From positions 1-64,000 of the forward strand of contig PWER01000057.1 in the NCBI GenBank assembly GCA_003553565.1: a stretch of DNA of 64,000 nucleotides, read 5' to 3'. Source of the DNA: Nitriliruptoria bacterium (GTDB lineage Bacteria > Actinomycetota > Nitriliruptoria > Euzebyales > Egibacteraceae). This document shows, piece by piece, positions 25,540 to 33,715 of this stretch. Numbering within the stretch: the first letter of the stretch is position 1; every line of letters begins with the position of its first letter. Both the position numbers and the translations under genes were made by a program. The notes below the pieces were generated by a model. That model was not told the DNA's origin. It searched no databases and was given only the letters and a program-made list of their open reading frames with translations.

Positions 25540-25557
25540 GGGTCTTCCGGAAGACCC
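25540..25557 (-). terminator. Palindromic hairpin downstream of tRNA-Gly
   Basis: GGGTCTTCC directly followed by GGAAGACCC is a perfect 18-base inverted repeat two bases beyond the encoded CCA end. There is no T-run. Its position suggests termination or 3' processing of the tRNA transcript. Confidence 0.5.
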
Positions 25558-25559
25558 CG

Positions 25560-25633
25560 TGGAGCGGGTGAGGGGAATCGAACCCCCATTGCCGGCTTGG
25601 GAAGCCGGTGTTCTGCCGTTGAACTACACCCGC
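25560..25633 (-). tRNA. tRNA-Gly (anticodon CCC)
   Basis: Read on the minus strand, this 74-base element folds as a cloverleaf. The acceptor stem is GCGGGTG with CACCCGC, the anticodon stem CCGGC/GCCGG closes the loop TTCCCAA (anticodon CCC), and the T arm GGGGG-TTCGATT-CCCCC-like element contains the TTCGA loop. The discriminator is T and CCA is encoded in the genome. It decodes GGG glycine codons. Its 3' end faces the accessory region at 16-25 kb, a usual orientation for island insertion at tRNA genes. Confidence 0.95.
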
Positions 25634-25816
25634 GGCAGCCGCTCAGGCTAGCAGCCAGCAGGCGCCCCCGACAGGCCCGCGGCTCCACCCCGGACGCCGC
25701 ACATCGGCTGGAGCCAGGCCTCCACCCAGCGGCCCTCGCACGCGGCGCTGTGGACCTCGGCTACGCTGCGCCTCCGCGCAGGCCAGCCGGCGCCTCCCAC
25801 GATCCGGTGATCTTCC

Positions 25817-26392
25817 ATGATCCTGTCCGACCGCGACATCCAGGCCGAGCTCGACAAGGGCCGCCTGGTCATCGATCCGATCGGCGAGGCCGCCGTCCAG
25901 CCCTCCAGCATCGACCTGCGGATCGGCGGCAGCTTCCGGGTGTTCGCCAACCACCGATACTCGGCGATCGACACGCGCAACCCCCAGCCGGACCTCACCG
26001 AGCTGGTCGAGGTCGCCAACGACGAGCCGTTCCTGCTGCACCCCGGCGAGTTCGTGCTCGGTGCGACCCACGAGCGGGTGGCGCTGCCCAACGATCTGGT
26101 GGCGCGGCTGGAGGGCAAGAGCAGCCTGGGCCGTCTCGGCCTGCTGGTGCACGCCACCGCCGGGTTCGTCGACGCGGGCTGGGACGGGTGGCTCACCCTC
26201 GAGCTGTCCAACGTGGCGACCCTGCCGATCATGATCTACGCCGAGATGAAGATCGGGCAGCTGGCGCTGTTCCGCCTGTCGACTCCCGCCGACCGGCCCT
26301 ACGGCTCGGCCGAGCTGCACAGCAAGTACCAGGGGCAGCGCGGTCCGACCGCGAGCCGCTTCTACCAGAACTTCACCGACGACCAGCGCTGA
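25817..26392 (+). CDS. dcd: dCTP deaminase (probably bifunctional, forming dUMP)
   Basis: Deaminates dCTP to feed dTMP synthesis. The 191 residues show the family opening [19 protein letters not shown], the [10 protein letters not shown] element, the catalytic [12 protein letters not shown] motif (with the Glu/Ser/Arg of the trimer active site) and the [14 protein letters not shown] motif. The length and [14 protein letters not shown]-terminus match the actinobacterial/DcdB type, which also hydrolyses the triphosphate to dUMP. The start ATG is 25817; a TACGCT box lies at 25762-25767. The stop lies in an inverted repeat shared with the convergent DUF3179 gene. Confidence 0.95.
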   Translation: MILSDRDIQAELDKGRLVIDPIGEAAVQPSSIDLRIGGSFRVFANHRYSAIDTRNPQPDLTELVEVANDEPFLLHPGEFVLGATHERVALPNDLVARLEGKSSLGRLGLLVHATAGFVDAGWDGWLTLELSNVATLPIMIYAEMKIGQLALFRLSTPADRPYGSAELHSKYQGQRGPTASRFYQNFTDDQR

Positions 26393-26416
26393 AGCGCCGC
26401 GACGACTCTCAGCGCT
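26385..26416. terminator. Shared inverted repeat containing both stop codons
   Basis: AGCGCTGA at 26385-26392 and TCAGCGCT at 26409-26416 are reverse complements 16 bases apart. Each arm includes the stop codon of one of the two convergent genes (dcd and the DUF3179 gene). Flanking CGACG/CGTCG extends the stem imperfectly. It is a plausible bidirectional terminator. Confidence 0.45.
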
Positions 26417-27671
26417 CGTCGACCACACGGGTCTCGGGGCGGAAGGCGTGCTGAACGAACCAGAACGTGTCGTCGTGGTTGCGTCGCTCCAGCTGGGTGC
26501 CGGCCAGCTGGCCGTCAACCGCCTCGCCGGTGATGCGCCAGGTCGAGCCGGTCTGCTCGTCGACGAACCGCCCGTCCTCGTCGTCGGCGGGTGCGAAGGT
26601 CAGCTCGCGGCCGTTGATCTCGGCGTCGAACACCCCGGTCTGGCCGACCTCCTGGCCGTCGCTGATCGTGGCGTCGTCCAGCGCCGAGGCCGCCCCCGGC
26701 GCCCACAGCACCACCACCGGTTCGCCGCCGATGTCGGTGTGGACCACCTGCTCCTCGGTCAGGCGGTCCCAGGGCACCGCAAGCGGGTCGTCGTCCTCGC
26801 CGGCGGCGACCACACGGTCCATCTGCGCCAGCGCCTCGTCGGTCTCACCGTCGAACAGGAACGGGTCGCCGTCCTCGTAGCCGCTGTAGGGGTTCTGGCC
26901 GTAGGGCCTCTCGTGGCCGGTGTCACGCGACAGCACCGGGGCGTCGGGCCAGCGGTCGGCGAGCTCGGCGAAGCCCACCATCTGCATCGGAAGCCGTTCG
27001 AGCTGCTGGCCGACCCGGTCACCGACGATCGCCTCGCCGGTGAACTGCGACCACAGGCTGCGGCTGTCGCGGTCGTACATGACCAGGTTGGAGCGCCACA
27101 GCCGCCCCGACGTGCCGAAGTCGAGGACCTGCCCGTCGACCTCGGCGTCGAACACCAGCCCCGAGTTGCACAGCGGGCAGTACGTGACCACCACCGGGTC
27201 ACCGCCGAGCTCGTCGTTGACGATCTCGTGGAAGGTGAGGACCGCCAGCGGATAGCCCCGCACCTCGTCGTTGTGGTCGACGACCATGAGCGGGTCGTTG
27301 GCCTCGAGCCAGTCGTCGGCCTCGTCGACCGACTCGAAGACCGGGTCGTCGATCGGTGGGATGCCATCGGGCGGCGGGCCGCCGGAGACGATCTCGTCCA
27401 GCGGCACCTCGGCGGGCACGTCCTCGCCGCCGGCGGCGCGCTCCCAGGGCCAGTCGGGCGCGTCGGCATCGGCTGCACCCAGCCCGCCCGCCTCGGGTGG
27501 GCGCTCGGCGAACCGGTCGGTGTCGTGGCCCACGCCGGTGTCACCGGCCTCGGCCAGCGCCTCCGACGTTGTCAGGCCCGACCCAGGACCCTCGCTGCCC
27601 GTGCAGGCTGCCAGCACCAGGCCGGCCAGCACCAGCAGGCCCGTGGTCGCCAGCGGTCGTCGTGCCTCCAT
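26409..27671 (-). CDS. DUF3179 domain lipoprotein
   Basis: A 420-residue secreted protein of unknown function. The N-terminus is a lipoprotein signal, LLVLAGLVLAACTGS, with the lipobox cysteine near residue 21, so it should be anchored on the outer face of the membrane. The mature part carries DUF3179 hallmarks: a conserved HEIVNDELGGDPVVVTYCPL followed by CNSGLVFD, then FGTSGRLWRSNLVMYDRDS and a C-terminal half with TGSTWRITGEA. The two Cys in the YCPLCNSG motif suggest metal or redox chemistry in this family, but this is unproven. The ATG at 27671 has GGGAGG upstream. It is divergent from hypF, with 128 bases between starts. Confidence 0.9.
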   Translation of the reverse strand: MEARRPLATTGLLVLAGLVLAACTGSEGPGSGLTTSEALAEAGDTGVGHDTDRFAERPPEAGGLGAADADAPDWPWERAAGGEDVPAEVPLDEIVSGGPPPDGIPPIDDPVFESVDEADDWLEANDPLMVVDHNDEVRGYPLAVLTFHEIVNDELGGDPVVVTYCPLCNSGLVFDAEVDGQVLDFGTSGRLWRSNLVMYDRDSRSLWSQFTGEAIVGDRVGQQLERLPMQMVGFAELADRWPDAPVLSRDTGHERPYGQNPYSGYEDGDPFLFDGETDEALAQMDRVVAAGEDDDPLAVPWDRLTEEQVVHTDIGGEPVVVLWAPGAASALDDATISDGQEVGQTGVFDAEINGRELTFAPADDEDGRFVDEQTGSTWRITGEAVDGQLAGTQLERRNHDDTFWFVQHAFRPETRVVDER

Positions 27672-27785
27672 GCCGCGACCTCCCGTGCTGCTCGTGCGCT
27701 CCGGAGAGCACAGCGTGCCTGCGTGAGGAGCGGCGCGCGGGCACACGGTCACCCGGGCGACGGTTCGCCCGGCCAGGCGCGTCGC

Positions 27786-27791
27786 TACCCT
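27786..27791 (+). promoter_or_regulatory. Probable -10 box of a leaderless hypF transcript
   Basis: TACCCT ends eight bases before the GTG at 27800, with no ribosome binding site between, so transcription likely begins at the start codon. The -35 region is not recognisable. Confidence 0.4.
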
Positions 27792-27799
27792 GCGCGCCT

Positions 27800-30319
27800 G
27801 TGAGCGATCCCGGCGCTGAGCCGACCCAGAGCCCTCCCGCCGCGCCCGGCGAGGAGGACCCGTTCGAGGCCCCTGCAGCCAGCGAGCGCGTCAGCCCGGC
27901 CCAGGCGCTCGCCGACGCCCCCGTCGATCCGGCCACCGGCCATGTGCGGGTGCACGCGCGCGTGGCCGGAGTGGTGCAGGGCGTGGGGTTCCGGCCGTTC
28001 GTGCACGCGCTGGCCGGTCGCTTGGGCCTCGGGGGGTTCGTGGGCAACGACAGCCACGGCGTGGTCGTGGCGCTGGAGGGTCCGCCCGAGGCAGTGCGCT
28101 TGGCTCTGACCGCGATCGCCGAGGAGCCCCCGGCGCTGGCCGTCGTGGACGGGCTGGTGTGCGCGGCCCGCCAACCTCGCGGCACCCGCGCCTTCACGAT
28201 CCGCGCCAGTGCTGCTGGGGCGGCGCAGCGCGCGCTCGTCTCGCCCGATGTGGCCGCCTGCGACGCGTGCCTGGCCGAGGTCGCCGACCCCTCCGACCGT
28301 CGTCACCGCTACCCGTTCACCAACTGCACCGCCTGCGGGCCGCGCTACACGATCACCACCGCCACGCCCTACGACCGGCCCAACACCACGATGGCGGCGT
28401 TCTCGCTGTGCGCCGACTGCGACCGCGAGTACCACGATCCGGCTGATCGGCGGTTCCACGCCCAGCCGGTGTGCTGCCCCGCCTGCGGGCCGGTCGCGTG
28501 GCTCGAGGATCCCCTCGGGACCGTCGCGGTGCGCGGCGCCGGGCGCGGCGAGCCCGCCCGCGGCGCGCCCGAGGGCGGCGCATCCGAGGGCGGCCAGCCC
28601 GAGGGCGACGCAGCCGCTGGCCACACGGCCGACCCGGCCGCTGCGATCACCGCGGCCGCCGAGCGCCTGCTGGGAGGGGCGATCCTCGCGGTCAAGGGGC
28701 TGGGCGGCTACCACCTCGCGGTCGATGCGGCCGATGCCGACGCGGTCGCCCGGCTGCGCGAGCGCAAGCAGCGTGAGGAGCGCCCGCTGGCGCTCATGGC
28801 CGCCGACCTCGCCGGGGCGCGCGCGCTGGTGGAGCTCACCGACGCCGAGGTCGCCGCGCTCACCGACCCGCGCCGGCCGATCCTGCTGGCCGCTCGCCGC
28901 GCCGACGCGCCCGTGGCGCAGGGGGTGGCGCCCGGCAACCGCGAGCTCGGCGTCATGCTGCCCTACACGCCGCTGCACGCTCTGCTACTGCAAGCGGTGG
29001 GGCGCCCGCTGGTGCTGACCAGCGGCAACGTCTCGGACGAGCCGATCGCCCACCGCGACGACGACGCGCGGGCCCGCCTGGCGCCCATCGCTGACGCGCT
29101 GCTGACCCACGAGCGCCCGATCCACACCCGCGTCGACGACTCGGTCACGCGCGTGTGGCGCGGCGTGGAGCTGCCGGTGCGCCGCGCCCGCGGTGCCGCG
29201 CCCGCCCCGGTGCGCACCCACCGGTCGGTCCCGCGGCCGGTGCTGGCCTGCGGCGCGCAGCTCAAGCACACGTTCTGCCTGGCAGCCGAGGGCCACGCCT
29301 TCGTCTCGCCCCACATCGGCGACCTCGAGAACCTCGAGACGCTCCACGCGTTCACCGAGGGGGTCGCCCACCTGCAGCGCCTGTTCGACATCGCCCCGCA
29401 GGTGGTCGCCCACGACCTGCACCCCGACTACCTGTCCACCCGGCACGCGCTCGCCCTCGACGGCGTCTGGCACGTCGGGGTGCAGCACCATCACGCCCAC
29501 GTCGCCGCCTGCCTCGCCGAGCACCACCGGGACGGGCCCGTCCTCGGGCTCGCGCTCGACGGGCTCGGGTACGGCACCGACCAGACGCTGTGGGGCGGCG
29601 AGCTGCTCGTGGCCGACCTCGTCGGCTTCCACCGGGCCGGCCACCTCGCCACGGTGGCCCTGCCCGGTGGCGAGCAGGCGGTCCGCGAGCCCTGGCGCAT
29701 GGCGGCGATGTGGCTGGACGCCGCCTTCGACGGCGCGCCGCCCGACGATCTGGCCGTCTGCGCCCGTCACGCCGACCGCTGGGCGGCGGTGCGCTCCATG
29801 GCCCGCGCGGGCATCAACGCACCGACGACCTCCAGCCTCGGCCGGCTGTTCGACGCGCTCGCCGCGCTGGTGGGCGTGCGCGATGCGATCGCCTACGAGG
29901 GGCAGGCGGCCATAGAGCTCGAGCAGCGCGCCGACACCGCCGAGGCAGGCACCTACCCGCTGCAGGTGCACGACAGCGACCCGCTGGTCCTCGACCCCGC
30001 GCCCCTGCTGCGCGCAGCCACGGCGGACCTGCGGGCGGGTGTGGCCGTGCCGACCATCGCCGCCCGCGCCCACGCAGGCATCGCCGACGGGCTGGTGGCC
30101 GCCTGCCGGGCTGCCTGCGAGCGCCACGGGCTGGCGACGGTGGCCGTGACCGGCGGGGTGGCACAGAACATCCTGTTGCTCGACCGCCTCACCGACGGGC
30201 TGGAGCGGGCTGGCTTCGCGGTGCTCACCCACCGTCAGGTCCCACCCAATGACGGAGGGATCAGCCTCGGCCAGGCGGCGGTCGCCGCGGCGCGCGACCG
30301 TGAGGGCCTGCTGGGCTAG
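27800..30319 (+). CDS. hypF: Carbamoyltransferase HypF ([NiFe]-hydrogenase maturation)
   Basis: Converts carbamoyl phosphate into carbamoyl-adenylate and passes the carbamoyl group to HypE, giving the cyanide ligands of the hydrogenase iron. The 839 residues contain an acylphosphatase domain (about 50-135, VRVHARVAGVVQGVGFRPFV), paired CxxC zinc motifs (Cys154, 176, 205 and 225 regions), a YrdC-like domain and a Kae1-like C-terminus with VQHHHAHVAACLAEH near 560. A 45-residue Gly/Glu/Ala-rich insertion with repeated EGG units lies between zinc and YrdC domains. GTG 27800 was chosen because of the -10 box; the first 45 residues are low complexity and a later start is possible. It converges on hypE, their stops sharing CTAG. 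Confidence 0.95.
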   Translation: MSDPGAEPTQSPPAAPGEEDPFEAPAASERVSPAQALADAPVDPATGHVRVHARVAGVVQGVGFRPFVHALAGRLGLGGFVGNDSHGVVVALEGPPEAVRLALTAIAEEPPALAVVDGLVCAARQPRGTRAFTIRASAAGAAQRALVSPDVAACDACLAEVADPSDRRHRYPFTNCTACGPRYTITTATPYDRPNTTMAAFSLCADCDREYHDPADRRFHAQPVCCPACGPVAWLEDPLGTVAVRGAGRGEPARGAPEGGASEGGQPEGDAAAGHTADPAAAITAAAERLLGGAILAVKGLGGYHLAVDAADADAVARLRERKQREERPLALMAADLAGARALVELTDAEVAALTDPRRPILLAARRADAPVAQGVAPGNRELGVMLPYTPLHALLLQAVGRPLVLTSGNVSDEPIAHRDDDARARLAPIADALLTHERPIHTRVDDSVTRVWRGVELPVRRARGAAPAPVRTHRSVPRPVLACGAQLKHTFCLAAEGHAFVSPHIGDLENLETLHAFTEGVAHLQRLFDIAPQVVAHDLHPDYLSTRHALALDGVWHVGVQHHHAHVAACLAEHHRDGPVLGLALDGLGYGTDQTLWGGELLVADLVGFHRAGHLATVALPGGEQAVREPWRMAAMWLDAAFDGAPPDDLAVCARHADRWAAVRSMARAGINAPTTSSLGRLFDALAALVGVRDAIAYEGQAAIELEQRADTAEAGTYPLQVHDSDPLVLDPAPLLRAATADLRAGVAVPTIAARAHAGIADGLVAACRAACERHGLATVAVTGGVAQNILLLDRLTDGLERAGFAVLTHRQVPPNDGGISLGQAAVAAARDREGLLG

Positions 30320-31437
30320 CAGATCCGGGGCAGCGGGTCGCCGGCCATCGTGTCGACCACCCGCGTGCCGCCCAGCTGGGTGCGCAGCGACACCATGCCC
30401 GGCGACTCGGCCACCACCGACCCGATGCGCGCGGCCTGCTCGCCCTCGGGCAGCGCGCGCAGGGCGGCCAGGGCCGTGTCGGCCTCGGCGGCGTCCACCA
30501 CGATCACCATCCGGCCCTCGCAGGCGACGTACAGCGGGTCGAGCCCCAGCACCTCGCACGCCCCGTTGACCTCGGCACGGATCGGCAGCGCGGTCTCCTC
30601 CAGCGCGATGCCCACGCCAGCGGCCTCGGCGACCTCGTTCAGCACGGTGGCCACGCCGCCGCGGGTCGCATCGCGCAGGCAGCGCACGCCCGAGCACGCC
30701 TCCAGCAGCCCGTCCACGAGACGGTGCAGCGGCGCGGTGTCGGACTCGAGGTCGGCCTCGAGCTCGAGGTCGCCGCGCGCCAGCAGGATGGTGATGCCGT
30801 GATCGCCGATCGGTCCTGACACCAGCACCGCGTCGCCGGGCCGCGCGAAGCGGGCGCCGAGCTCGACCGGACGCTCCAGCACCCCGATGCCGGCGGTGTT
30901 GATGTAGCAGCCATCGCCCTTGCCGCGGCCCACCACCTTCGTGTCGCCGGTCACGACCTGCACGCCGGCGGCGGCGGCCGCGGCGGCGAGGTCGTCGACG
31001 ATGCGCCGCAGCCGCGCGATCGCAAAGCCCTCCTCGAGGATGAACCCGGCGGAGAGGTAGGCCGGCCGCGCGCCCGAGACGGCCAGGTCGTTGACGGTGC
31101 CGTTGATGGCCAGGTCGCCGATCGACCCGCCGGGGAACTCCAGCGGGCTGACCACGAACGAGTCGGTGGTGAACGCCAGGCGCCCCGGGTCCACGTCGAT
31201 GAGGGCCTGGTCCTCGCGCGCCTCGAGCGCCGGGTTCGCCAGGGAGCGCAGGAACAGGTCCTCGACGAGGTCGGCGGTGGCCGAGCCGCCAGCCCCGTGC
31301 GCCAGGGTCACGTGCTCGTCGCGCACGCGCGGGCGGCGCTCGCGGTGGCGGGCCACGCGCGCCAGCGCCTCGGCCTCGGTCTCGCCGCTGGCCTCGGTCT
31401 TGGCGTCGGTCTCGGCTCCCTCGGGCTGCTGGGTCAC
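30316..31437 (-). CDS. hypE: Hydrogenase maturation protein HypE
   Basis: PurM-superfamily enzyme that dehydrates the carbamoyl group on its C-terminal cysteine to a thiocyanate for the [NiFe] centre. The 373-residue protein ends in PRIC, the diagnostic acceptor. It has AHGAGGSATADLV near the N-terminus, FTTDSFVVSPLEFPGG, and INGTVNDLAVSGARP and VVTGDTKVV nucleotide-binding segments. The first 35 residues are Glu/Ala-rich and unusual for HypE; the core would start near residue 38. It is the last gene of hypC-hypD-hypE, which runs divergently from the hox operon, with 28 bases between hypD and hypE. Confidence 0.96.
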   Translation of the reverse strand: MTQQPEGAETDAKTEASGETEAEALARVARHRERRPRVRDEHVTLAHGAGGSATADLVEDLFLRSLANPALEAREDQALIDVDPGRLAFTTDSFVVSPLEFPGGSIGDLAINGTVNDLAVSGARPAYLSAGFILEEGFAIARLRRIVDDLAAAAAAAGVQVVTGDTKVVGRGKGDGCYINTAGIGVLERPVELGARFARPGDAVLVSGPIGDHGITILLARGDLELEADLESDTAPLHRLVDGLLEACSGVRCLRDATRGGVATVLNEVAEAAGVGIALEETALPIRAEVNGACEVLGLDPLYVACEGRMVIVVDAAEADTALAALRALPEGEQAARIGSVVAESPGMVSLRTQLGGTRVVDTMAGDPLPRIC

Positions 31438-31465
31438 GGGCGCACCACCGTCGGGTCCGGCGCGG

Positions 31466-32599
31466 TCACGGGCTGGGCACCGGTGCAGCGTGCGCGTCGC
31501 GGCCCAGCTGCAGCCGACCGTAGTGGTAGTAGGCGGCGCAGGCGCCCTCGCTGGAGACCATGCACGTGCCGATCGGGTTCTCGGGGGTGCAGACGGTGCC
31601 GAACACCGCGCACTGCCAGGGCTTGAGCCGCCCGGTCAGCACCTCGGCGCACTGGCACGCCCGATGGTCTGCCACGCGCCGGCCCGGCAGGGTGAAGTGG
31701 CGCTCGGCGTCGAAGGCCGCGTACTCCTCGCGCAGCGCCAGCGCCGACCACGGGATCTCGCCCAGGCCGCGCCACTCGAAGGTGGCGCGCGGCTCCATGG
31801 TCGCGTCGATGGCGCGCAGGGCGGCGCGGTTGCCCTCCCACGGCACCACGCGGGTGTACTGGTTGGTCACCTCGGCGCGACCCTCCTGGCGCTGGCGCAG
31901 CAGCCAGGCGATCGCCTGCAGCACGTCCAACGGCTCGAAGCCGCTGACCACCAGCGGCTTGCCGTGGTCGCGCGCGACGAACTCGTAGGCGCTCGCGCCG
32001 ATGACCGTGGAGACGTGACCCGGGCCGAGGAACCCGTCCAGGTCCTGACCGGGCGCGTCGAGGATCGCCTGGATCGCCGGGCCGACCAGCACGTGGTTGG
32101 ACAGCACCGAGAAGTTGTCGATCCCCTCGGCGGCGGCGCGCAGGACCGTCGCGGCGGTGGCCGGCGCGGTCGTCTCGAAGCCGATCGCGGCGAACACCAC
32201 GCGCCGGTCGGGGTTGCGGCGCGCGACCTTCAGCGCGTCCAGCGGCGAGTAGACCATGCGGATGTCGGCGCCGCGCGAGTTCGCGTCCAGGAACGAGCCC
32301 TGCCCGCCGGGTACGCGCATCAGGTCGCCGAAGGTGGTCAGGATCACGCCCGGCTCGAAGGCGATGGCGATGGCGTCATCGATGCGCCCGGCCGGCACCA
32401 CGCACACCGGGCAGCCGGGACCGTGGACCAGCTCGACGTTGTCGGGCAGGTAGTCAGGGATGCCGTGGCGGTAGATCGCGTGGGTGTGGCCGCCGCAGAT
32501 CTCCATGATCTTGTGGTGGCCGTCCCCGGCGAGCTCGGCGATCTCGGCGGCCAGGCCGCGGGCGATGTCGGGCGAGCGGTACTCGTCGACGAACCTCAT
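31466..32599 (-). CDS. hypD: Hydrogenase maturation protein HypD
   Basis: Iron-sulfur scaffold that, with HypC, carries the Fe(CN)2CO unit for [NiFe] hydrogenase. The 377 residues begin MRFVDEYRSPDIARGL and include the family motifs MEICGGHTHAIYRHG, VHGPGCPVCV and GFETTAPATAAT. Near the C-terminus a CQC and further cysteines (CAVFGTVCTPENPIGTC) bind the [4Fe-4S] cluster. ATG 32599 gives the standard N-terminus; a GTG at 32644 is in frame and would overlap the hypC stop by 14 bases, so translation may be coupled from there. It lies between hypC and hypE. Confidence 0.95.
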   Translation of the reverse strand: MRFVDEYRSPDIARGLAAEIAELAGDGHHKIMEICGGHTHAIYRHGIPDYLPDNVELVHGPGCPVCVVPAGRIDDAIAIAFEPGVILTTFGDLMRVPGGQGSFLDANSRGADIRMVYSPLDALKVARRNPDRRVVFAAIGFETTAPATAATVLRAAAEGIDNFSVLSNHVLVGPAIQAILDAPGQDLDGFLGPGHVSTVIGASAYEFVARDHGKPLVVSGFEPLDVLQAIAWLLRQRQEGRAEVTNQYTRVVPWEGNRAALRAIDATMEPRATFEWRGLGEIPWSALALREEYAAFDAERHFTLPGRRVADHRACQCAEVLTGRLKPWQCAVFGTVCTPENPIGTCMVSSEGACAAYYHYGRLQLGRDAHAAPVPSP

Positions 32600-32630
32600 G
32601 GGTGCCCCGTCCTCGGGCGCAGCGCGCCCG

Positions 32631-32912
32631 TCACTCGATGTCACTGCTGGCGAGCTCGTCGAGCTCCTCGCGATAGGGGTCGCCGATGGCCTCCAACCGC
32701 CGGAACGTCTCGGCGGCCTCCTGCTCGTCGATCTGGGCCAGCGCGAAGCCGACGTGGATCAGCACCCAGTCGTCGATGCCAGGACCGCCACCGGGCTCCT
32801 CCTGCAGCAGCTGGATCGACACCTTGCGGCGCACGCCGCCGACGTCGGCGGTGGCCAGGCCGATCTCGGGATCCTCGATGGCCACGATCCGTCCCGGTAT
32901 GCCCAGGCACAT
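32631..32912 (-). CDS. hypC: Hydrogenase maturation chaperone HypC
   Basis: Small chaperone that binds HypD and the immature large subunit. The 93-residue protein starts with MCLGIPGRIVAI, whose Cys2 is the essential ligand of this family, followed by ADVGGVRRKVSIQLL and DDWVLIHVGFALAQID. The C-terminus is longer than average and acidic. The ATG at 32912 has GGAGGAG upstream. It is the first gene of the hypCDE operon, and its divergent promoter region is shared with hoxE. Confidence 0.95.
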   Translation of the reverse strand: MCLGIPGRIVAIEDPEIGLATADVGGVRRKVSIQLLQEEPGGGPGIDDWVLIHVGFALAQIDEQEAAETFRRLEAIGDPYREELDELASSDIE

Positions 32913-33166
32913 CGGCGTCTCCTCCCTGGCGGCGCAGCGTCATGCCACCGGCCCCTCCCCAGCATCGGGTGCGCGGGGCCTCGCCGCCAGCCCGTGGTGA
33001 CCATGACGGCCGGGACCAGGGTCCTCGATGCGCTGCGACGATGCTCCCTGGCACGGCCTGCGTCGCGGGTGCACGGTGCGCCACAGCTTGCCGCACGCAG
33101 CGTGCAGCTGCCCGCCTGAGCCGGGCGGGGGCACGCCACCCAGTGGCACGAACCGAGGAGGCCTCC
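32913..33166. promoter_or_regulatory. Divergent hyp/hox control region
   Basis: 254 bases between hypC (minus) and hoxE (plus). It contains GCACGC-A-GCGTGC at 33093-33105, a perfect short palindrome that could be an operator. A GAGGAGG ribosome binding site lies at 33155-33161. I could not identify -10/-35 boxes with confidence. Confidence 0.35.
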
Positions 33167-33715
33167 ATGGCCGCAACCGCGACCGACAGTCGCGCGCAGC
33201 AGGACGCCCACCCCTCCGGGGATGAGCGCTTCGCCCTGCTGGACAAGGCGCTCAAGCGCGCCCGCTTCGAGCAGGACCAGCTCGTCGAGCTGCTGCACAC
33301 CGCCCAGGAGGTGTTCGGGTACCTGTCGAATGACGTGCTCATCTACCTGGCGCGGCAGCTGCGGCTGCCGCCGAGCCGCGTGCTGGGCGTGGCGAGCTTC
33401 TACCACCTGTTCACCTTCGAGGCGCCCGGCGATCACATCTGCACGGTGTGCCTGGGCACCGCCTGCTACGTCAAGGGCGCCGAGGAGGTCGTCGAGGGCA
33501 CCGCCCAGGCGCTCGGCGTGCCCGCCGGCCAGACGTCCGATGACGGGCGCCTGACGCTGTGGACCGCTCGCTGCGTCGGCAGCTGCGGCCTCGCGCCGGT
33601 GGTGGTGTTCGACGGGACGGTCCTCGGCAAGCAGACCACTGACGAGCTCGTCACCCACATCCGCGAGGTGTTCGCTGCCGAGGACGCCGCGGCCGAGGAA
33701 GAGGAGGCCGGCTGA
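33167..33715 (+). CDS. hoxE: Bidirectional hydrogenase diaphorase subunit HoxE
   Basis: Thioredoxin-like [2Fe-2S] subunit homologous to complex I NuoE. The 182 residues show VLGVASFYHLFTFEAPG, and four ligands in the patterns CLGTAC (Cys95, Cys100) and CVGSCG (Cys136, Cys140). The C-terminal tail is Glu/Ala-rich. ATG 33167 is set by a GAGGAGG site. It is the first gene of hoxE-F-U-Y-H-W; the stop overlaps hoxF by one base. Presence of HoxE with HoxF and HoxU marks a cyanobacterial-type, group 3d NAD(H)-linked hydrogenase. Confidence 0.94.
   Translation: MAATATDSRAQQDAHPSGDERFALLDKALKRARFEQDQLVELLHTAQEVFGYLSNDVLIYLARQLRLPPSRVLGVASFYHLFTFEAPGDHICTVCLGTACYVKGAEEVVEGTAQALGVPAGQTSDDGRLTLWTARCVGSCGLAPVVVFDGTVLGKQTTDELVTHIREVFAAEDAAAEEEEAG

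Noticed and set aside
25560-25633. tRNA 3' end as attachment site with a second direct repeat
   Set aside because: I looked for the tRNA 3' end sequence around 14-19 kb and did not find a repeat, so an att pair is not claimed.
27991-30319. A shorter HypF starting at the acylphosphatase domain
   Set aside because: The GTG at 27800 sits right after a -10-like box; the low-complexity N-terminus is odd but the earlier start is better supported.
33040-33060. TGGCACGGCCTGC-like sequence in the hyp/hox divergent region as a sigma-54 promoter
   Set aside because: The -12 element does not match TTGCA and actinobacteria generally lack sigma-54.
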